Assembly: GCA_040754815.1 (NCBI GenBank)
Contig: JBFMBX010000003.1
Span: forward strand, 1-64,000
Direction of reading: 5' to 3'
Origin: Bellilinea sp040754815
Lineage (GTDB): Bacteria; Chloroflexota; Anaerolineae; Anaerolineales; Anaerolineaceae
DNA length: 64,000 nt
Part shown: in pieces, positions 16,302-24,810 of the stretch
How positions within the stretch are numbered: the first letter of the stretch is position 1
Layout: the number at the start of each line of letters is the position of its first letter
Translations under genes and position numbers: made by a program
Notes under the pieces: generated by a model
What the model was told of the DNA's origin: nothing
The model's database searches: none
The model's input: only the letters and a program-made list of their open reading frames with translations

Positions 16302-17804
16302 TTGAAGAACAAACCGCTGTTTCTGCTTTTGAGGAGTATATCCATTTTGCTGATTTTTACCGCCGGATGGCTGGTTTTTAATGGCTGGCGGGAATTCAAT
16401 GCGACTATGTCCCTTTTCCCTCAAAACAGCCGGTGGGGGAAAGTGGATGTGAGTGGGTTGCATGTGGATGAAGCACGGCAACGAGTAGCAGCATACTATC
16501 TTGCTCCGCTGGAAATTCATTACGGAGAGAATGTTATGATCATTCCGGCGGAAGAAACGGGTTTTCAACTGGACTTTGAAGGAGAAAATCAGAAAGAGAA
16601 AGAGAAGATAATCTCATCCTTTTGGGCGTTCTTATGGAATGGTACCCAAAGTGGAGTGGAATGGGAGGTTGAATTTAGTCTGGATGAGAAAAAGTTGCGA
16701 CGCTTTCTTCAAGCCGAGATAGCCGCGCGTTACGATATTCCTGCAAGCCTTTCCCTGCCCATTGCCGGCAGCAGCCGTTTTACGATTCCAACGGCCGGAC
16801 GGAGTCTGGACATTGAAAATTCTTTGATTGGCTTTCGAAGAATCCTCGAAGCCCCCGACCAACGACTGGTGGAATTGGTCATCCACCAGAATCCCCCCGA
16901 ACCGGTTGATGCTGCCATCCTTAAGGCGGTGCTGATTGATGAATTAAAACAAGCCGCATTCAATGGGATTGCCGAAATATACCTCTCGCGACTGAAGGAT
17001 GAGGAAATTATTCACTTCGCCGTTCAAAACGGACAGGAGGTGCCGTTCAATATTGCCTTTTCTGCGGCATCCACAATCAAGATTCCCATCCTGTTATCTG
17101 CTTTGATGGAGGTCAATTCGCCTTTTCCCGATGATCTGATCAATCAGGCGGAAAGGATGATGGTTTATTCAGAAAATCCGCCGGCAGATCGGATCATGGA
17201 AACATACATTGGTTCAACACTGGCGCCGCTGCAAGTTACCGAAAATTTACAAAAGGCTGGCTTCCAAAACACTTTTCTGGCCGGTTATTTTTATCTGGGC
17301 GCACCATTGTTACAGCGTTTTGAAACGGAAGCCAACCAGCGTTCTGATATAAACCTTGCCCCTGATGTGTACAACCAGACCACTGCCGGGGATATGGGGC
17401 TGCTTTTGGAGGAAATTTACCATTGCGCTCAAGAAGGTAAGGGTAGGCTGGCAGAAACTTTTCCTGAGCAAATTACCCCTGAAAAATGCTTTTTCATCAT
17501 TGAGATGATGAAGCGTAACCGCATTGGAGTGCTGGCACAGGCCGGCTTACCGGAAGGAACAGCGTTTGCCCACAAACATGGCTGGAGTGAAGAAAGCGAT
17601 GGTTTTCTGCATACGATCAGCGATGTGGGAATTGTATTTGGCCCTCAAAGTGATTATGTGATGGTGATCTTTCTATACGACCCGGTGCAATTGTTGTTTG
17701 AGCCGGCCAATGCCTTAATGGCGAAACTGAGTCAGAGAATTTTCAACGCTTGGAATCCGGATTATCAGGTTGAATGGGCTTTTGGGAATATTCGCTACCG
17801 CTGA
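16302..17804 (+). CDS. Exported class A beta-lactamase-fold serine hydrolase
   Basis: 500 aa. An N-terminal signal or anchor (about residues 5-25) is followed by a region resembling the peptidoglycan-binding domain found in VanW-like proteins (residues about 45-200: GLHVDEARQRV, IPTAGRSLDIE), then a serine beta-lactamase/transpeptidase-like fold from about 220. Catalytic candidates are S257-x-x-K260 (AASTIKIP), the SxN motif YSENPPAD and KHG near residue 427. It probably acts on cell-wall peptides rather than antibiotics; there is no resistance context. The TTG start at 16302 lacks a clear ribosome site, so the exact start is unsure. Its stop lies 5 nt from the convergent hypE stop. Confidence 0.82.
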   Translation: MKNKPLFLLLRSISILLIFTAGWLVFNGWREFNATMSLFPQNSRWGKVDVSGLHVDEARQRVAAYYLAPLEIHYGENVMIIPAEETGFQLDFEGENQKEKEKIISSFWAFLWNGTQSGVEWEVEFSLDEKKLRRFLQAEIAARYDIPASLSLPIAGSSRFTIPTAGRSLDIENSLIGFRRILEAPDQRLVELVIHQNPPEPVDAAILKAVLIDELKQAAFNGIAEIYLSRLKDEEIIHFAVQNGQEVPFNIAFSAASTIKIPILLSALMEVNSPFPDDLINQAERMMVYSENPPADRIMETYIGSTLAPLQVTENLQKAGFQNTFLAGYFYLGAPLLQRFETEANQRSDINLAPDVYNQTTAGDMGLLLEEIYHCAQEGKGRLAETFPEQITPEKCFFIIEMMKRNRIGVLAQAGLPEGTAFAHKHGWSEESDGFLHTISDVGIVFGPQSDYVMVIFLYDPVQLLFEPANALMAKLSQRIFNAWNPDYQVEWAFGNIRYR

Positions 17805-17809
17805 CCCCC

Positions 17810-18874
17810 TCAACAAATCCGCGGCAGGATTTCACCGGCCAGCATATCCACTACTCTCACCGCGCCGATGCTTGTTTTCAGCAGTACGCGGCCGGGGTGT
17901 TCAGCAGTAACCTTACCAATGCGGGCTGCCTGCCTGCCATAAGGATGGCGACGCATGGCGTTTAGCGCGGCATCTGCTTCGGATTCGGGGACGATGGCAA
18001 CCACTTTACCTTCATTGGCGATGTAGAGAGGGTCAAAACCGAGCATTTCACAGGCAGCGCGTACTGCCGGTTGAACGGGAATGAGGTTTTCTTCCAATAC
18101 CATCCCCACCCCACTTTGGAAGGCAATTTCATTGAGAGTGGTTGCCAAACCGCCGCGTGTTGGATCGCGCAATACATGGGTGCGAGGGGCGGCGGCAAGC
18201 AATTCCTGAATCAAGCCGTTGAGAGGCGCGATATCCGAAGAAACGTCAGTGCTGAACCCCAACTCGCCTCTTTCTGCCAGTACGGCAATCCCATGATCAC
18301 CAATGCTGCCTGAAATGAGGATGATATCGCCGGGGCGGGCATTGTGACCATTAATGCTTCGCTCTTTGGGCAAAAAACCAATGCCGGTGGTGGTGATAAA
18401 CAATCCGTCGGCTTTGCCTTTTTCTACCACTTTGGTATCACCGGCCACAATTTGAATAGCGGCCTCTTGAGCAGCGGCTTGCATGGATTCCAATATCCGG
18501 ACAAGGGTGCGGATTGGTAATCCTTCTTCTAAAATGAAACCTGCGGTCAGGTAAAGCGGGCGTGCGCCTGAGACGGCAATATCATTCACCGTGCCGCATA
18601 CGGCCAGTTTGCCAATATCACCGCCCGGAAAAAAAAGCGGGCTGACGATGTGGCAGTCGGTAGAGACGACAACCTCCCCTTTGCAATCTGCTAACCTTGC
18701 AAAATCATCACCTTCTTTCAGCGGGGGACTGATGAGATAGGGTAAAAATACATTTCGAATCAAATCATGAGTGAGCCGTCCGCCGCTACCATGCCCGAGA
18801 ATGATTTGTTCGTCATGTTTTAGCGGCAGAGGACAAACAGGGCCTTCCATGGAGGGTAGAGGAATTTCAGACAT
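17810..18874 (-). CDS. hypE: [NiFe]-hydrogenase maturation protein HypE
   Basis: Dehydrates the thiocarboxamide that HypF transfers to its C-terminal cysteine, making the cyanide ligand of the NiFe site. 354 aa of the AIR synthase-like fold, with GHGSGGRLTHDLI at the N-terminus, the ATP-binding segments, and the essential C-terminal PRIC ending. GGAG is 7 nt before the ATG. Last gene of the hyp series and of the superoperon. Confidence 0.98.
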   Translation of the reverse strand: MSEIPLPSMEGPVCPLPLKHDEQIILGHGSGGRLTHDLIRNVFLPYLISPPLKEGDDFARLADCKGEVVVSTDCHIVSPLFFPGGDIGKLAVCGTVNDIAVSGARPLYLTAGFILEEGLPIRTLVRILESMQAAAQEAAIQIVAGDTKVVEKGKADGLFITTTGIGFLPKERSINGHNARPGDIILISGSIGDHGIAVLAERGELGFSTDVSSDIAPLNGLIQELLAAAPRTHVLRDPTRGGLATTLNEIAFQSGVGMVLEENLIPVQPAVRAACEMLGFDPLYIANEGKVVAIVPESEADAALNAMRRHPYGRQAARIGKVTAEHPGRVLLKTSIGAVRVVDMLAGEILPRIC

Positions 18875-18892
18875 GTGTTGGCTCCTTTTCCG

Positions 18893-19996
18893 CTAAACTG
18901 GACGACGTGCAAAGCGGTAGTAGGCTGCGCAGGCACCCTCAGCCGAAACCATGGGTGCACCCAGCGGGTTTTGCGGCGTGCATGTACTGCCAAACGCAGG
19001 GCAATCCACCGGCTTCTTGCGCCCCTGCAAGATTTGACCGGCTATACATAGAGGAGATTCTCGTGTGGTGATTTCCATAACTCCAAACTTCAATTCTGCA
19101 TCAAAGCCGGCAAATTCGGGGCGCAGTCCCCAGCCGCTGAGGGGAATCGTGCCAATCCCCCGCCAGTTGCGGTCAACCGGTTGAAAAACCTGTTCAATAA
19201 TGGCCTGTGCGGCCGGATTTCCTTCTGGTTTAACGACTCGATTGTACGCATTTTCCACATCTATTACTTTGTTTTCCAGCATTCTGATGACGGCATGAAT
19301 GCCTTTGACCAGATCCAAAGGCTCAAAGCCGGTTACCACCATGGGGATTTGGTACTTTCTGGCAATGGGGATATAGTCTTTGTAGCCCATGACCGTGCAG
19401 ACGTGGCCGGCAAGCAAAAAACCCTGCACCCGATTTTGAGGGGAAGATAGAATGGCTTGAATGGCGGGCGGCACAAGCACCTGTGAAACGAGAATCGAAT
19501 AGTTTTTCAACCCAAGCGATCTGGCCTGTAAAACGCTCATGGCATTGGGTGGAGCGGTGGTTTCAAAGCCAATGGCAAAAAAGACCACCTGCCGGTGAGG
19601 ATTTTCCCGGGCTATTTTTACCGCATCCAGAGGGGAATAGACCACCCGTACATCCGCTCCGCGGGCGCGCAGAGTAAAAAGGTCACTGCTTGAACCGGGC
19701 ACACGCAGCATATCACCAAACGAACAGAAAATGACTTCCGGGCGGGCGGCAATGGTCAGCGCTTTATCAATCAATTCCAGAGGCGTCACGCAGACGGGGC
19801 AACCGGGTCCGTGGACCAATTCAATTTCTGGAGGCAACAATTGGTCCAGACCGGACTGCATGATTGCATGAGTCTGCCCGCCGCAAATCTCCATCAAAAC
19901 CCACGGACGGGTGATGATTTGGCGTATTTTTTCAATCTCCGCTTTTACGGTTTGTTCGTTTCTCAATGCCCGATTGAGCAGGTTTAAGTCCACCAT
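18893..19996 (-). CDS. hypD: [NiFe]-hydrogenase maturation protein HypD
   Basis: Fe-S scaffold on which the Fe(CN)2CO group is built with HypC. 367 aa. It shows CGGQTHAIMQSG, HGPGCPVCVTP, FAIGFETTAP and GHVCTVMGYKDY, which hold the conserved cysteines, and the C-terminal cysteine-rich region around CPAFGSTCTPQNPLG. It is 3 nt downstream of hypC on the minus strand, consistent with their joint action. Confidence 0.98.
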   Translation of the reverse strand: MVDLNLLNRALRNEQTVKAEIEKIRQIITRPWVLMEICGGQTHAIMQSGLDQLLPPEIELVHGPGCPVCVTPLELIDKALTIAARPEVIFCSFGDMLRVPGSSSDLFTLRARGADVRVVYSPLDAVKIARENPHRQVVFFAIGFETTAPPNAMSVLQARSLGLKNYSILVSQVLVPPAIQAILSSPQNRVQGFLLAGHVCTVMGYKDYIPIARKYQIPMVVTGFEPLDLVKGIHAVIRMLENKVIDVENAYNRVVKPEGNPAAQAIIEQVFQPVDRNWRGIGTIPLSGWGLRPEFAGFDAELKFGVMEITTRESPLCIAGQILQGRKKPVDCPAFGSTCTPQNPLGAPMVSAEGACAAYYRFARRPV

Positions 19997-19999
19997 TTT

Positions 20000-20263
20000 T
20001 CAGTCCTGAGTTGAATTCTGACCACCTATTTCTTCATCCAGTACTCCGGTTTCGCGCAGCAGACTGAGCGTTTCGAGGGCTTCCTGTTCATCCAGCAAAT
20101 TGAGCGCAAAACCGGCATGGATGATGGCATAATCGCCGACTCTGGCCTGCGGAATCGTTTCCACACATGCTTCACGGATGACGCCACCAAAATCAATTTT
20201 TGCCATCCTCAAACCGGCCTGCTGATACAATTCAATGATTTTTCCGGGAATTCCAAGGCACAT
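20000..20263 (-). CDS. hypC: [NiFe]-hydrogenase maturation chaperone HypC
   Basis: 87-aa chaperone that carries the Fe(CN)2CO unit between HypD and the hydrogenase large subunit. It starts with the invariant MCLGIPGKI, whose Cys2 is essential, and contains the family's GDYAIIHAGFAL. It overlaps the end of hypF by 32 nt and has AGGAAACG before the ATG. Confidence 0.98.
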   Translation of the reverse strand: MCLGIPGKIIELYQQAGLRMAKIDFGGVIREACVETIPQARVGDYAIIHAGFALNLLDEQEALETLSLLRETGVLDEEIGGQNSTQD

Positions 20264-22571
20264 TATCGTTTCCTTCCTTTACGCCATTTTGGAGAAAAGC
20301 GGCGGCAATGAGAGCCTGACCAAGAGCAATGCCGCCATCGTTAGCCGGCACATTTTGATGAGTGAGAATTTCGAAGGATGAATGCTGTAAAAGGGGGATT
20401 GTTTTTTTTAGCAAGAGGGAATTTTGCCAGACTCCACCTGAAAGGGCAATTACATTGCTGCCAGTGCGCTGACGAACGATTTTTGCGGTTTCCAATACCA
20501 TTCGGGCAATGGTATTATGAAATTTTCCGGCAATGATTGGTGGAAGTAAACCCTTGCGCCAGTCATTGACCAGTTCCTCCCAGAGCGGAGCAGGGTCAAT
20601 TTCGTCTTCGGTGAACACGAAAGTATATTGCCCTTCGGCGGTTTCATCAGCGAGGGTTTCCAGTTCAATGGCTGCCTGTCCTTCATAGGTGATGCGGTCA
20701 CGAATGCCCAACAACGCTGAGACAGCATCGAACAACCTGCCCATGCTGGAAGTGAGGGGTGTATTGATGCGATGCTCTAATTGTGAACGCAGCAGGGTTC
20801 TCTCTTGCTCGCAAAGAGCCTGAACAGGCGGCAGGTCAGCCTCCCATTCAAGGCCGGCTGCCCAAAGGTGCGCCAGAGCAATACGGCTGACGCGGCGCAC
20901 GGAGGCATCACCACCCGGCAGGGGTACATATTTGAGGTGATAAAACCGCTGGAAGCCGTTTTGATTTCCCAATAAAAACTCACCGCCCCAAATTGCACCA
21001 TCTGTTCCATAGCCGGTGCCGTCCAGAATTGCGCCGATGACCGGCATTTGAGCATTGAATTGGCGGTCTCCTATACAGGAAACCAGATGAGCATGATGAT
21101 GCTGAATTTGAATTAACGGCAGGTTTTGCTCGCCGGCACGCTGCTGCGCATAACGGCTTGCCAGATAATCGGGATGTAAATCGCAGGCGAGGGCTGTGGG
21201 TTGAATCTGAAAAATCTTTTCGAAGTGATTAATGCTTTCTTCGAAGGATTGCAGCGTTTCATAATTTTCCATATCGCCAATGTAATGACTGAGGAAGGCA
21301 TATTTCCCCCGCGTGAGACAAAATGCGTTTTTCAATTCCGCGCCGGTGGCCAGTAACGGCGGTAATTCACTCTCAATCCGGATTGCATCCGGTGCAAAAC
21401 CCCGCGAGCGGCGGATGAAGTAAATCTTTGAGGTATGTGACTGGATTACGGAATCGTCCACACGAATGTGAATTTCGCGATTGTGGAGCAAAAAGCCATC
21501 TGCAAGGGGGGCAAGCCTTTGACGGGCCTGTTCGTCGCGGTAGGCGATTGGTTCATCGCTCAGGTTACCGCTGGTCATTACCAACACGGAAGGGTAATTC
21601 TCGGCCGGTTCGGTGAGCAGCAAATGAAGCGGGGTGTAGGCCAGCATAAACCCCAATCGTTTCTGACGGGGGGCAATGCTGACCGGCAAAAGGTTTGGCT
21701 GCCTGCTTTCTAAAAGGACAATCGGTGCGTTTCGTGATTCAAGCCATTCCTTCTCTTCGGGCCGGATGTGACAGTACTTTTCCACTGTCTTTAAATCAAA
21801 CGCCATCAAAGCAAAGGGTTTATCGCTGCGTTGTTTACGTTCCCGTAAGGTCTGAACGGTTTTGTCGTTCGTCGCATCACAGGCCAGATGAAAACCGCCC
21901 AACCCTTTGACGGCAACAATTCTTCCTTGCTTAAGCCACTCGCGGGCGGTTTGAATAGCAGCTTCTTTTTCTGCGATGATACGGCCGTTCACTTCAAACC
22001 AGACCTGCGGGCCACATTGCGGACAGGCGATTGGTTGAGCATGAAAGCGGCGATCAGCGGGGTTTTGATATTCCTCGGCGCAAGACCGGCACATCGAAAA
22101 GGGTGCCATGGTAGTATTTGGCCGGTCGTAAGGCAGGCTTTGAATGATGGTGAAACGCGGTCCGCAATTGGTGCAATTGATGAAGGGGTAGCGGAAGCGG
22201 CGGTTTGTTGCGTCAAACAGTTCACGGCGGCAATCGGGGCAAATGGCTACATCCGGGGAGACCGGCTGTAATTGGTCGGGTTCGATGTGACTGTTCAGAA
22301 TTTGAAAATCGGGTAGATTTTCTGGATGGTAAGGCGTGACTGTGAGGGAATCTATGCGTGCCAGCGGAGGAAGTTGGGCGCGTAATTGATGTAGAAAATT
22401 GCCAAGGTTTTCAGGGCTGCCCTCAATGTGAATTTCAACGCTGCCGGAGGTGTTGCGTACCCAACCTTTCAGCTGGTTTTGCCGTGCCAAATGGTAAACG
22501 AAGGGGCGAAATCCAACTCCTTGAACGATACCCTGAACCGAAATCAAAACCGCTTCATTTTCAGTGGTCAT
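20232..22571 (-). CDS. hypF: Carbamoyltransferase HypF
   Basis: Makes the carbamoyl-AMP intermediate from carbamoyl phosphate and passes it to HypE. About 779 aa with the full domain order: acylphosphatase (GIVQGVGFRPFVY), two zinc fingers (CPDCRRELFD, CTNCGPRF, CRSCAEEY, CPQCGP), a YrdC-like domain (VAVKGLGGFHLACDATND, TSGNLSDEPIAY) and a Kae1-like domain (CDLHPDYLASRYA, QHHHAHLVSCIGD, LSGGVWQN). Start ATG 22571 overlaps the hypB stop (ATGACCACTGA); nine further upstream codons to 22598 are inside hypB and unlikely. Confidence 0.98.
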   Translation of the reverse strand: MTTENEAVLISVQGIVQGVGFRPFVYHLARQNQLKGWVRNTSGSVEIHIEGSPENLGNFLHQLRAQLPPLARIDSLTVTPYHPENLPDFQILNSHIEPDQLQPVSPDVAICPDCRRELFDATNRRFRYPFINCTNCGPRFTIIQSLPYDRPNTTMAPFSMCRSCAEEYQNPADRRFHAQPIACPQCGPQVWFEVNGRIIAEKEAAIQTAREWLKQGRIVAVKGLGGFHLACDATNDKTVQTLRERKQRSDKPFALMAFDLKTVEKYCHIRPEEKEWLESRNAPIVLLESRQPNLLPVSIAPRQKRLGFMLAYTPLHLLLTEPAENYPSVLVMTSGNLSDEPIAYRDEQARQRLAPLADGFLLHNREIHIRVDDSVIQSHTSKIYFIRRSRGFAPDAIRIESELPPLLATGAELKNAFCLTRGKYAFLSHYIGDMENYETLQSFEESINHFEKIFQIQPTALACDLHPDYLASRYAQQRAGEQNLPLIQIQHHHAHLVSCIGDRQFNAQMPVIGAILDGTGYGTDGAIWGGEFLLGNQNGFQRFYHLKYVPLPGGDASVRRVSRIALAHLWAAGLEWEADLPPVQALCEQERTLLRSQLEHRINTPLTSSMGRLFDAVSALLGIRDRITYEGQAAIELETLADETAEGQYTFVFTEDEIDPAPLWEELVNDWRKGLLPPIIAGKFHNTIARMVLETAKIVRQRTGSNVIALSGGVWQNSLLLKKTIPLLQHSSFEILTHQNVPANDGGIALGQALIAAAFLQNGVKEGNDNVPWNSRKNH

Positions 22572-23238
22572 TTTGACGGTGTTTTTGGACAACCTCATCC
22601 AACCAATCCAACCAGGCTACCATACCCTCGCCAGTTTTGGCGGAAACCGGAAAAGATTTCAAGCCGGGGTTGAGTATCTCTACCCCTTGCAGGAAATACG
22701 GCATGTTAAAATCCAGATACGGTAACATATCCATTTTGTTGATCACCAGCACATCCAGACCGCGGTACATATTGGGGTATTTGTACGGTTTATCATCCCC
22801 TTCGGGGATGCTGGCAACCAGCAGATTGAGGTGTGACCCAAGTTTGAAGGCGGCGGGACAGATTAAATTGCCGACATTTTCGATAAGCAAGATGTCAATT
22901 TCCTGCAACGGCAGTGATTGCAAACCCGTATGGAGCATCACTGCATCCAGATGACAGTCACCGCCGGTATTGATTTGAACAACCGGTAAACCTAGGGCCG
23001 AGACTTTATCAGCGTCAATGGTTACCGGTGCAGTGTCCCCTTCGATAACAGCCATGCGATATTTAGCACGCATTGCCTCGAGTGTTTTCAGGATAAAGGT
23101 GGTTTTGCCGGCACCGGGAGAAGCCATGATGTTGACTGCCAGTGTTTTACTACGATCCAGCAAAGCCCGGTTTTGTTGTGCAATTTGATCATTCGCATCT
23201 AAAATTTTTTCGACAACGGGTACGCGGGTGGGGGACAT
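22561..23238 (-). CDS. hypB: Hydrogenase nickel-incorporation GTPase HypB
   Basis: SIMIBI-class GTPase that inserts nickel with HypA. 225 aa. P-loop ASPGAGKTT, switch region GGDCHLDAVM with the Cys-His metal-binding pair, LLIENVGNLICPAAFKLG, and NKMD for guanine. The N-terminus lacks both a His-rich stretch and a CxxCGC motif, so it has no nickel-storage extension. GGAG is 4 nt before the ATG. hypA lies 9 nt upstream. Confidence 0.97.
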   Translation of the reverse strand: MSPTRVPVVEKILDANDQIAQQNRALLDRSKTLAVNIMASPGAGKTTFILKTLEAMRAKYRMAVIEGDTAPVTIDADKVSALGLPVVQINTGGDCHLDAVMLHTGLQSLPLQEIDILLIENVGNLICPAAFKLGSHLNLLVASIPEGDDKPYKYPNMYRGLDVLVINKMDMLPYLDFNMPYFLQGVEILNPGLKSFPVSAKTGEGMVAWLDWLDEVVQKHRQNDH

Positions 23239-23247
23239 GGCTCTCCT

Positions 23248-23592
23248 TTATTTCTCGACCAGAATTGACTCTACGTAAAATTCTTCCCCGCCGATAATTT
23301 GCAGGTGAAAACTGCCGCATTGTGGACAGGGTGATAAATTTCCATTGATATCGAATTCCTGGTTGCAGTCCAGGCAGCGTAATCTGGCAGGTATTCTTTT
23401 GAAATGTAATTTTGCATGTTGACAGATGGTGTCTTCGGCGATCAATTCCCAGTAAAACTGCACCGATTCATCCACAATGCTGGATAACCTGCCAATGACT
23501 AAGTAGATATCGGTAACACGGGATGCGTTTGCCTGTCTGGCATGCCGCAAGGCAATATCCAACACAGATTCGGTAACAGCCAGTTCGTGCAT
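23248..23592 (-). CDS. hypA: Hydrogenase nickel-insertion metallochaperone HypA
   Basis: 114-aa nickel chaperone. The N-terminal MHE supplies nickel ligands (His2), and a structural zinc site is made of C73-x2-C76 (RCLDC) and C89-x2-C92 (CPQC). No Shine-Dalgarno sequence precedes the ATG; instead TAGAAT (23604-23599) ends 6 nt upstream. This may be an internal promoter giving a leaderless message, though the -35 region is weak. Confidence 0.97.
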   Translation of the reverse strand: MHELAVTESVLDIALRHARQANASRVTDIYLVIGRLSSIVDESVQFYWELIAEDTICQHAKLHFKRIPARLRCLDCNQEFDINGNLSPCPQCGSFHLQIIGGEEFYVESILVEK

Positions 23593-23646
23593 GATGCAAT
23601 TCTATCATTAATAAAATTCACCGGTAAAAACACTGAAAAAATTCAA

Positions 23647-24147
23647 TTATTCTGTTTCTGTTTTTAAATCCGTCTCGCGGCTGGTTTGTAAAATTAAATC
23701 CATCATTTGCAGTTTAATGGTAAGCAGATTGCTGGCAACCACATTAGCAATACGGCGCATGATGATATAACCCAAACGGGGGTCTTCTTCACAAAGGCGG
23801 TTCAGTTCATCGCCGTTCAAAACCAACAAGATCGAGTCTTTCAATGCAATAGCTGAAGCGGTTCTTTGACGCACTACGGGAGTTAATTTCGACCAACCGA
23901 TAATATCCAGCGGCTCGGCGGTAGTGATTCGTACGATGCCGCGAGCGGGGATGGCCATGTCAATCCCGATTTCACCGGCGAGGATGATGAAAATGTTATC
24001 TACCCGGTCACCTTCACAAAAGACCGAAGAACCTTCTTCGAAAGTTACCAGCGAGGCAATCTCGGCCAGTGCTTCAAGTTGCTGGGTTTTCAGGTCAAGG
24101 AACCAGGGAATCGTACGCAGAACATCAAGTATGTTTGTTTCCGGCAT
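23647..24147 (-). CDS. Stand-alone cyclic-nucleotide-binding-domain protein
   Basis: 166 aa that match only the cNMP-binding (Crp/PKA regulatory) fold: IPWFLDLKTQQLEALAEIAS, the beta-roll with VFCEGDRVDNIFIILAGEIGI, and a C-helix (YIIMRRIANVVASNLLTIKLQMM). There is no helix-turn-helix after it. The phosphate-binding cassette (GWSKLTPVVRQRTASAIA) has Arg-Thr-Ala-Ser, which fits a nucleotide site, but ligand is unknown. It sits between the maturation protease and hypA in the hydrogenase operon, so it may tether or regulate hydrogenase parts post-translationally. Confidence 0.82.
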   Translation of the reverse strand: MPETNILDVLRTIPWFLDLKTQQLEALAEIASLVTFEEGSSVFCEGDRVDNIFIILAGEIGIDMAIPARGIVRITTAEPLDIIGWSKLTPVVRQRTASAIALKDSILLVLNGDELNRLCEEDPRLGYIIMRRIANVVASNLLTIKLQMMDLILQTSRETDLKTETE

Positions 24148-24257
24148 ATTAGAAAAGACCTGCTGCGTTGGTTATCTCCTTTTGTAACACTGAACAGGGG
24201 TTTATTAAAAGTGTCCTGCGTCATAAATCAAGCGGGTAAGTTGTCATCAAATTTAAT

Positions 24258-24809
24258 TCACTTTTCATTCAACCAGAGCATGACTCTTTGTACTGCCGGT
24301 TCGATCAGTAGATAGGTGTCTGGTGAAAGCGATTGACTGAAATTGAAGCGATAACCTCTAATGGAAAGAAGAGCGGCTTGCGGAGCGCGGTGGTAGAGGG
24401 TTTCACACAATACCAGGCAAGTGGAAGGTGTAAGGTGATGAGTAAAGGGCGAAGGTTCGTACCGAGGAGTTAGCCTGGAGAATGAAACCGCCTGAGGGAT
24501 GTTCCCCGTATGGGCATCAATAAACAAAACCCGCTCAAATTGACTGATCAATTCGGCATGTTCAGGAATGAGGTGGAGGGCAAAACCAACGGTAATATGG
24601 GGGGAAATTTGGTACAGATATTCTTCGGGTCTTTCTGGCAATGCGGTCCGCAGCCGCCTGCTTACTGTTCTCAAGATATGCCAGGCCACACCATCATCCT
24701 GGCGGTCAAGATTTCCGTAACCCAATAACAATCGCCGTTCAGCAGCAGGATCCTCTAAAAACTTCGATTCGGGAACCTGCTGCTGTTGATCTTCCCTCTC
24801 GTTTTCCAT
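24258..24809 (-). CDS. [NiFe]-hydrogenase maturation protease
   Basis: 183-aa endopeptidase that trims the C-terminus of the large subunit after nickel insertion. Metal-sensing and family motifs are visible: GYGNLDRQDDGVAW near residue 32, the Asp in LFIDAHTG, and the His in FTHHLTPS. It begins one nucleotide after the large-subunit stop and is likely coupled to it; no ribosome site is obvious. It has a somewhat longer N-terminus (about 27 charged residues) than HybD/HycI. Confidence 0.92.
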   Translation of the reverse strand: MENEREDQQQQVPESKFLEDPAAERRLLLGYGNLDRQDDGVAWHILRTVSRRLRTALPERPEEYLYQISPHITVGFALHLIPEHAELISQFERVLFIDAHTGNIPQAVSFSRLTPRYEPSPFTHHLTPSTCLVLCETLYHRAPQAALLSIRGYRFNFSQSLSPDTYLLIEPAVQRVMLWLNEK

Positions 24810-24810
24810 G

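Noticed and set aside
16302..17804. Antibiotic-resistance beta-lactamase
   Set aside because: It has an extra VanW-like N-terminal region, a divergent KHG motif and no resistance or mobile context; a cell-wall role is more likely.
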